Positions 15,163 through 19,236 of a stretch of DNA of 19,236 nucleotides are shown in pieces; within the stretch, counting starts at the first letter, position 1, and every line of letters begins with the position of its first letter. Position numbers and translations under genes: made by a program. A model generated the notes under the pieces. That model searched no databases, had not been told where the DNA came from, and saw only the letters and a program-made list of their open reading frames with translations. The DNA is from SG-bin9 sp049323835 (GTDB taxonomy: Bacteria > Pseudomonadota > Alphaproteobacteria > Rhizobiales > Xanthobacteraceae): NCBI GenBank assembly GCA_049323835.1, contig JBMOOJ010000054.1:1-19236 (forward strand). The letters run 5' to 3'.

Positions 15163-16095
15163 ATGACCAAGGTCGCTGTCCTTGAAATCGACGGCTGCAT
15201 GCCGTCGAGCGCCGCCATCACCCACGACGTCATGGCGACCGCCAACAGCATCAGCACCACCGCCAAGCGCGCGTTGCCGTTTGCGGTGCAGACCATTCAG
15301 TGCGGCCCGCATCGCAAGCGCGTCGGCCTCGGCAGGCCCGATCTCGTGATCATCCCGGGACTTGGCACTGCATCCGTTGAAGCGCTCGAGGCCAGACTGA
15401 GCAGCCCGGCCTGCCGCCACGTCATCGACATGCTCGCCGACGCAGCCGCCGATGGCGCGACCATCGCTGCCTCCTGTGCAAGCACGTTCCTGCTCGCGGA
15501 AACGGGCCTCCTCGACGGACGGCGCGCCACCACCACCTGGTTTCTCGCGCCGCTGTTTCAGCGGCGATATCCGCAGGTCGATCTCGTCACCGATCAGATC
15601 GTGGTGGCGGACTGGCCGGTCGCGACGGGCGGCGCGGCGATGGCGCAAATGGACCTGATGCTTGCCGTGGTCGGCCGCTTCGCCGGCCCGCGTCTCGCGA
15701 AAGCCTGCGCGAACTATCTTCTGCTCGACGAACGCCGCTCCCAGGCGCCGTACATGGCAATCACCTATCTCGCGGGCCAGGACCCCAAGGTCGCCAAGGC
15801 CGAGAGCTGGGTGCGCAAGAACATCGCGCGCGATTTCGCCATCGAGGAACTAGCATCGGCCGTCGGCTTCGCGCCGCGCACGTTCGCCCGCCGCATCGCC
15901 GCGGTCTGCGGCATCTCACCGATCCAGTTCGTGCAGCGAATCCGGCTGGAAACGGCACGCACATTGCTTGAGACGACCCGCCTCTCGGTCGACGAGATCT
16001 CCCGCAAGGTCGGCTATGCCGAACCTTCGACGCTGCGCCGGCTGATCCGCCGCGACACCAAGCATCCGCCGGGACATTTCCGCCCGGCGGTGTGA
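15163..16095 (+). CDS. GlxA-family AraC-type regulator (DJ-1/PfpI-like N-terminus)
   Basis: A 310-residue regulator with two domains. The N-terminal half (about 1-180) is a DJ-1/PfpI-like amidotransferase-type fold: KVAVLEIDGCMPSS at the start, PDLVIIPGLG near 60, and the elbow ATIAASCASTFLLAETGLLDGRRATTTW, with Cys105 at the position of the DJ-1 nucleophile. The C-terminal half (about 215-305) holds the AraC double helix-turn-helix: FAIEELASAVGFAPRTFARRI and LSVDEISRKVGYAEPSTLRRL, ending RRDTKHPPGHFR. These proteins usually sense a small metabolite and activate nearby genes. ATG 15163 has GAGG 7 nt upstream. It diverges from the dienelactone hydrolase gene, its likely target, and ends 6 bp from the convergent DUF2938 gene. 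Confidence 0.92.
   Translation: MTKVAVLEIDGCMPSSAAITHDVMATANSISTTAKRALPFAVQTIQCGPHRKRVGLGRPDLVIIPGLGTASVEALEARLSSPACRHVIDMLADAAADGATIAASCASTFLLAETGLLDGRRATTTWFLAPLFQRRYPQVDLVTDQIVVADWPVATGGAAMAQMDLMLAVVGRFAGPRLAKACANYLLLDERRSQAPYMAITYLAGQDPKVAKAESWVRKNIARDFAIEELASAVGFAPRTFARRIAAVCGISPIQFVQRIRLETARTLLETTRLSVDEISRKVGYAEPSTLRRLIRRDTKHPPGHFRPAV
16066..16090. terminator. GC hairpin at the GlxA-type / DUF2938 convergent junction
   Basis: CCGCCGGG (16066-16073) pairs perfectly with CCCGGCGG (16083-16090) around a 9-nt loop. It lies inside the last codons of the plus-strand gene and 11 nt beyond the minus-strand DUF2938 stop. No U tract on either side. Possible bidirectional terminator. Confidence 0.4.
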
Positions 16096-16101
16096 GGGTA
16101 A

Positions 16102-16569
16102 CTACTCAAACACGCCGCGCATGGCCCACCCGGCCACATAAAGCCCGATCCCGAACACGCCGTGCGTCACAAGGCTGCGCAGGCGCGCCACGTTCGGGCG
16201 CGGCGTGCGGCTCGCGGCGATCCCCGCACCCATTCCCGGCTGCATGATCAGAAACGGCGCGATCACGCTGCCGATTCCGACCGCGAGCGCCGGACCGGGC
16301 GTCGGATAACGGCTCCACGCCGTACCGTCTATCGCGAGCAACACGCCTGCGAACGCGATGCCGGTGAGATAATGCGTGATCCAGCCAATCGTCCCCTCGC
16401 CGCGGATCGGCGGCGAGGCCGCGATCGGATCGTGACGGAAACGCCCGCGCGGCAAATATGCGACCCAGCGGCCAACCAGTGCATAGTCGAGCGTCTGCAT
16501 GCCAAAGATACGCTTCTGCACAACGCCCCATATATCCATGAAAAGAGTTGCGCCTACACCAATCAGCAC
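16102..16569 (-). CDS. DUF2938 family membrane protein
   Basis: A 155-residue integral membrane protein with about four hydrophobic spans. The pattern GVGATLFMDIWGVVQKRIFGMQTLDYALVGRW at the N-terminus, then PRGRFRHDPIAASPPIRGE, matches the DUF2938 family, whose function is unknown. The C-terminal half has GIGSVIAPFLIMQPGMGAG and a final VFGIGLYVAGWAMRG span. Start is GTG 16567-16569: the in-frame stop just upstream and the family's short N-terminus leave little choice, though the ribosome binding site is weak. It follows the methyltransferase gene by 27 bp on the same strand, so the two probably form a MerR-controlled operon. Confidence 0.85.
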   Translation of the reverse strand: MLIGVGATLFMDIWGVVQKRIFGMQTLDYALVGRWVAYLPRGRFRHDPIAASPPIRGEGTIGWITHYLTGIAFAGVLLAIDGTAWSRYPTPGPALAVGIGSVIAPFLIMQPGMGAGIAASRTPRPNVARLRSLVTHGVFGIGLYVAGWAMRGVFE

Positions 16570-16596
16570 CGCGTGACAGCATGTCCCCGATCGTCG

Positions 16597-17466
16597 TCAT
16601 GTCCTACCGCCGGGAGCGCGTGCAGACACGATCCAGCATGCAGCGGTGAACCGCACCTCGTCACCCGACACGTATGGCGCGAACGCTTCACGCGCGGTTT
16701 CGACGACCCGCTGCCGCAAGGCCTCGTCGACGTGCGCAAGCGCAAGCCCCACCGGGCCGAGGCGCGAGATATAGGCGGTCAGTTGCTCGTCTGGAAATGC
16801 GCACGGAAAATTGGCCGGATGAATCTCGATCGCTTCCCAGCCGCTCGCCGTGAGAATGCCGCTCACGTGATCGCGGTCGGCGAACGCGAACTGCCCCGGC
16901 CCGCCGGGACGCCGCACCGGGAGATCGGGCAGCAGCGGAGCAGCTGCCCGATCCGCCGCAGTCATGAACGGATTCTCCGCGCCACTGCGCCAGACGATGC
17001 AGCGAAGCATGGCTCCGGGCGCCGCCGCCCGGCGGAGGTTGGAAAAGGCCGCAACGGGATCGCTGAAGAACATGACGCCCTTTTGCGAGATGATCGCGTC
17101 GAACGAAGCCGGCGCGAAGGGATAGGTTTGCGCGTCGGCGTGAACAAATTCGGCGGAGAGCCCTTCCCGCTCCGCCTGCGCACGCGCCGCTTCAAGCATG
17201 GGACCGGATATGTCGATACCGGTGCAATGGCCGCTCGCGCCGAGCAACTTCGCGACCGCGAGGGTGGTGGTGCCGGTGCCACAGCCGACATCGAGAATGC
17301 GGTGGCCTCCGCTGACCATTTGCATCACACGCACCGCATCGAGCAGCGGATCGAGCAGCGGCGCGAAAATCGTGTCGAGCAGATGCTGCTGCTCGACCCA
17401 GATATGGCCCGCGGAACCGTTCCAGAGCGCCGTCTGATCGTCATAGATATCGCGCGTCGATGTCAT
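16597..17466 (-). CDS. Class I SAM-dependent methyltransferase
   Basis: A 289-residue cytoplasmic methyltransferase. Motif I ILDVGCGTGTTTLAVAKLLG (about 57-76), motif II-like GIDISGPMLEAARAQA, and FVHADAQTYPFAPASFDAIISQKGVMFFSDP (motifs III-IV) define a UbiE/Methyltransf_11-type Rossmann fold. The N-terminus TALWNGSAGHIWVEQQHLLD and the long C-terminal lid are typical of rhizobial stand-alone small-molecule methyltransferases. The acceptor is unknown. The frame stays open upstream to 17523, but ATG 17464-17466 has AGAGAG upstream and lies about 36 nt after a predicted MerR-type promoter. Divergent from merR-like gene; followed by DUF2938 gene. Confidence 0.9.
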   Translation of the reverse strand: MTSTRDIYDDQTALWNGSAGHIWVEQQHLLDTIFAPLLDPLLDAVRVMQMVSGGHRILDVGCGTGTTTLAVAKLLGASGHCTGIDISGPMLEAARAQAEREGLSAEFVHADAQTYPFAPASFDAIISQKGVMFFSDPVAAFSNLRRAAAPGAMLRCIVWRSGAENPFMTAADRAAAPLLPDLPVRRPGGPGQFAFADRDHVSGILTASGWEAIEIHPANFPCAFPDEQLTAYISRLGPVGLALAHVDEALRQRVVETAREAFAPYVSGDEVRFTAACWIVSARAPGGRT

Positions 17467-17508
17467 CGTTGACTCTCTTTTCTCTTGCCGTCGCCGTACA
17501 TGGCCTGC

Positions 17509-17539
17509 ACTGTGCCACTTCAAGCCGACTTGAGGTCAA
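17509..17539 (-). promoter_or_regulatory. MerR-type promoter with SoxR-box-like dyad, driving methyltransferase-DUF2938
   Basis: Reading toward the methyltransferase: TTGACC (-35, 17534-17539), a 19-nt spacer, CACAGT (weak -10, 17509-17514). The overlong 19-nt spacer holds the dyad CTTCAAG-CCGA-CTTGAGG (plus strand 17518-17535), close to the SoxR box CCTCAAG-TTAA-CTTGAGG. This is the usual layout of MerR-family activated promoters. The right arm also contains the GAGG ribosome site of the divergent regulator gene. Confidence 0.65.
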
Positions 17540-17541
17540 GC

Positions 17542-17997
17542 ATGATTGCGCTCGATATTGCCGAGGTCGCGCAGCGTTCCGGAGTACCGGCGTCGACCCT
17601 GCGCTTCTACGAGGAGAAAGGCCTGATCGCGGCAACCGGCCGGCGCGGGCTGCGCCGCCTGTTCGATACGACCGTGTTGGAGCGGCTCGCCCTGATCGCG
17701 CTCGGGCAAACCGCCGGCTTCTCGCTCGACGAGATCGCAAAAATGTTCACGCCCGGCGGGCGGCCGCACATCGACCGCAAGATGCTGACGGCGAAGGCCG
17801 ACGAAATCGATCGCACCATTCGCAGGATGACGGCGCTGCGCGAAGGGCTGCGGCATGCTGCGGCGTGTCCGGAACCGAGCCATATGGAATGCCCGACCTT
17901 TCGCCGCCTCCTGCGCAAGGCCGCCACCGGCGCGATCGGACCGATCAAGCAGCGCGACGAACGTTCACGGCAAACCACACGGCGCAAGTCGCGCTGA
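17542..17997 (+). CDS. MerR-family regulator with C-x7-C loop
   Basis: A 151-residue regulator. The MerR winged helix occupies residues 4-70: IAEVAQRSGVPASTLRFYEEKGLI, then the wing with RRGLRRLFDTTVLERLALIALGQTAGFSLDEIAKM. A dimerisation helix follows (about 75-105). The tail has Cys109 and Cys117 in CPEPSHMEC, a C-x7-C pair with the same spacing as the metal-binding loop of CueR, at nearly the same distance from the N-terminus. The intervening residues differ, so metal, thiol or other sensing is open. Start ATG 17542 with GAGG 7 nt upstream; the frame is open further upstream but lacks support. It is divergent from the methyltransferase operon and probably controls it. Its stop is 2 bp from the convergent MFS stop. 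Confidence 0.92.
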   Translation: MIALDIAEVAQRSGVPASTLRFYEEKGLIAATGRRGLRRLFDTTVLERLALIALGQTAGFSLDEIAKMFTPGGRPHIDRKMLTAKADEIDRTIRRMTALREGLRHAAACPEPSHMECPTFRRLLRKAATGAIGPIKQRDERSRQTTRRKSR

Positions 17998-17999
17998 CA

Positions 18000-19223
18000 T
18001 CACGCCGCGACCGGCACCGGTTGCGCGGTTTTCGGAAACGGCTTGAACGTCAGCGCGATCAGGAACGCGCCCATGCCCACGGCTGCCGATCCGGCATAAA
18101 GCCACGCATAACTCGCGAATGCGTCGTAGATCAGGCCGCCCGCCACCGGTCCCGTCGCCATGCCGAGGCCGCCTGCCATCGCCGTGCCGCCGATCACGGT
18201 GCCCATCATGCGCATCGGGAAATTCTCGCGCGCCAGCACCGAATAGAGCGGCATCGTGCCCGCGTAGATGAATCCGAACAGCGCCGCGACCGCGTAGAAC
18301 CCCGCGAGCTGGCTTACCGCGATGAAGCCGAGCGCGCCGATCGCCTGCACCAGAAGGCCGGACACGAGGACGTTTTTGGCGCCGAACCGGTCGCCGAGCA
18401 GTCCGAAGGCGACGCGGCCGCCCATTCCGGCCAATCCCTCGACGCTGTAGATCGTGACGGCAGCGATCAGCGGAATGCCGCAGCTCACCGCGTAGCTCAC
18501 GGTATGGAAGATCGGGCCCGAATGCGTGGCGCAGCAGAAGAAGTTCGTCAGCAGCAGGATGATGAACTGCGGCGAGCGCAGCGCCTGCCCGACCGACAGC
18601 TCTTCACTGCCGCTATCTGCGACTGCCGCGCCCGGCGCGCTCTCCAGTGCCGGCGCACGGCGAATCAGGAACGAGACGGGGATCATCACCGCCGCGACAA
18701 CCGTGGCGATGATCGCCAGCGACGTTCGCCAGTCGTTGTTGGTGATCAACCAGGCCGCGAGCGGCGCCATGGTCATCGGCGCCATACCCATGCCGGCCGA
18801 GACGAGCGATACGGCAAGGCTGCGATGGGTATCGAACCAGTTCGTCACGCACGCCATCAGCGGCGCGAAGATCGCGGCCGTCGCACCGCCGACGAGCAGA
18901 CCGAAGATGAGCTGGAACTGAAGCAGCGACGTCGCGCGGCCGGCGAGATAGAGGCTGATGGCGAGCACAACCGATCCGGTCAGCACCACCGGTAACGGCC
19001 CGAGCCGATCCGAGATCGTGCCCCACGCGAAGCTCGCGAACGCCATCGACAAAAAAGCGACGGTCATCGCGCTCGACACGCCCGTCACCGACCAGCCGGT
19101 CTCCTTTGCAATCGGCTGGAGAAACACCGGCAACGAGAACATGGCGCCGATCGCGACGCAGCCGAGCAACCCGCCGGCGGCAACGATGATCCAGCGATAA
19201 TGCCTGTGAGCGAGACCTGTCAT
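18000..19223 (-). CDS. Major facilitator superfamily transporter
   Basis: A 407-residue inner-membrane protein with 12 predicted spans, of MFS type. The first half has GTISDRLGPLPVV (motif A-like, about residues 68-80), and the second half the equivalent GRVAFGLLGDRFGAKNVL. The opening HYRWIIVAAGGLLGCVAIGAMFSLPVFLQPIAKETGWS and GPVAGGLIYDAFASY resemble the oxalate/formate-antiporter and monocarboxylate-transporter-like groups, so a small organic acid is a reasonable guess only. A central cytoplasmic loop (about 195-215) separates the halves. Start ATG 19221-19223 has an exact AAGGAG 6 nt upstream, at the very edge of the window, so its promoter and any upstream operon partners are not visible. 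Confidence 0.92.
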   Translation of the reverse strand: MTGLAHRHYRWIIVAAGGLLGCVAIGAMFSLPVFLQPIAKETGWSVTGVSSAMTVAFLSMAFASFAWGTISDRLGPLPVVLTGSVVLAISLYLAGRATSLLQFQLIFGLLVGGATAAIFAPLMACVTNWFDTHRSLAVSLVSAGMGMAPMTMAPLAAWLITNNDWRTSLAIIATVVAAVMIPVSFLIRRAPALESAPGAAVADSGSEELSVGQALRSPQFIILLLTNFFCCATHSGPIFHTVSYAVSCGIPLIAAVTIYSVEGLAGMGGRVAFGLLGDRFGAKNVLVSGLLVQAIGALGFIAVSQLAGFYAVAALFGFIYAGTMPLYSVLARENFPMRMMGTVIGGTAMAGGLGMATGPVAGGLIYDAFASYAWLYAGSAAVGMGAFLIALTFKPFPKTAQPVPVAA

Positions 19224-19236
19224 CAGATACTCCTTT

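Noticed and set aside
17460..18995. Very long plus-strand open frame (511 codons)
   Set aside because: Overlaps the MerR gene in another frame and lies antisense to the MFS gene; low-complexity Arg/His/Asp composition.

Overview
The window is about 19.2 kb of GC-rich bacterial chromosome. Protein styles point to an alphaproteobacterium of the Hyphomicrobiales, most like the Bradyrhizobium/Rhodopseudomonas/Afipia group. Grounds for this are a DUF47-Pit phosphate pair, a five-gene Liv-type ABC operon, short PAS-like proteins, Cys-tailed MarR and MerR regulators, and tight gene packing. This placement is inferred from sequence style, not from a database search. No rRNA, tRNA, CRISPR array, insertion sequence or phage gene was seen.

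Layout. (1) 1-1553, minus strand: DUF47/PhoU-like protein followed by a Pit-type phosphate transporter that runs off the left edge; a good PHO-box match lies upstream. (2) 1696-6385, minus strand: complete ABC importer operon in the order livG, livF, binding protein, livH, livM, with a strong hairpin after the binding-protein gene. (3) 6386-7053: 668 bp with no convincing gene. (4) 7054-8423, plus strand: two tandem paralogous proteins resembling the PAS_5 family. (5) 8428-11591, minus strand: a five-gene run of MarR regulator with a four-cysteine tail, secreted protein of unknown function, class I glutamine amidotransferase, CPGC redoxin and ArsC/YffB-like protein. It is headed by a consensus-like promoter overlapping a 21-bp palindrome and probably giving a leaderless mRNA. 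(6) 11693-14213: alpha/beta hydrolase and peroxiredoxin-like protein (minus), divergent from a LysR regulator (plus) across a 97-bp gap with a 20-bp near-palindrome. (7) 14205-16095: dienelactone hydrolase-like protein (minus), divergent from a GlxA-type AraC regulator (plus). (8) 16102-17997: DUF2938 membrane protein and SAM methyltransferase (minus), divergent from a MerR regulator (plus) that carries a C-x7-C loop; a SoxR-box-like dyad sits in a MerR-type 19-bp promoter spacer between them. (9) 18000-19223, minus strand: MFS transporter.

How it fits together. The left third is nutrient uptake (phosphate, and an organic solute by ABC import). From 8.4 kb on, the window is a string of small regulator-plus-target modules (MarR, LysR, AraC/GlxA, MerR), each with a visible inverted repeat beside its putative target. 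Three thioredoxin-fold proteins (8.4-9.4 kb and 12.5-13.2 kb), two hydrolases, a methyltransferase and an exporter-like MFS protein suggest redox or xenobiotic stress handling. That theme is inference.

The best candidates for something under-described are the MarR/4-Cys redox operon with its leaderless promoter, the MerR/C-x7-C unit driving a methyltransferase and a DUF2938 protein, and the tandem PAS-like pair.
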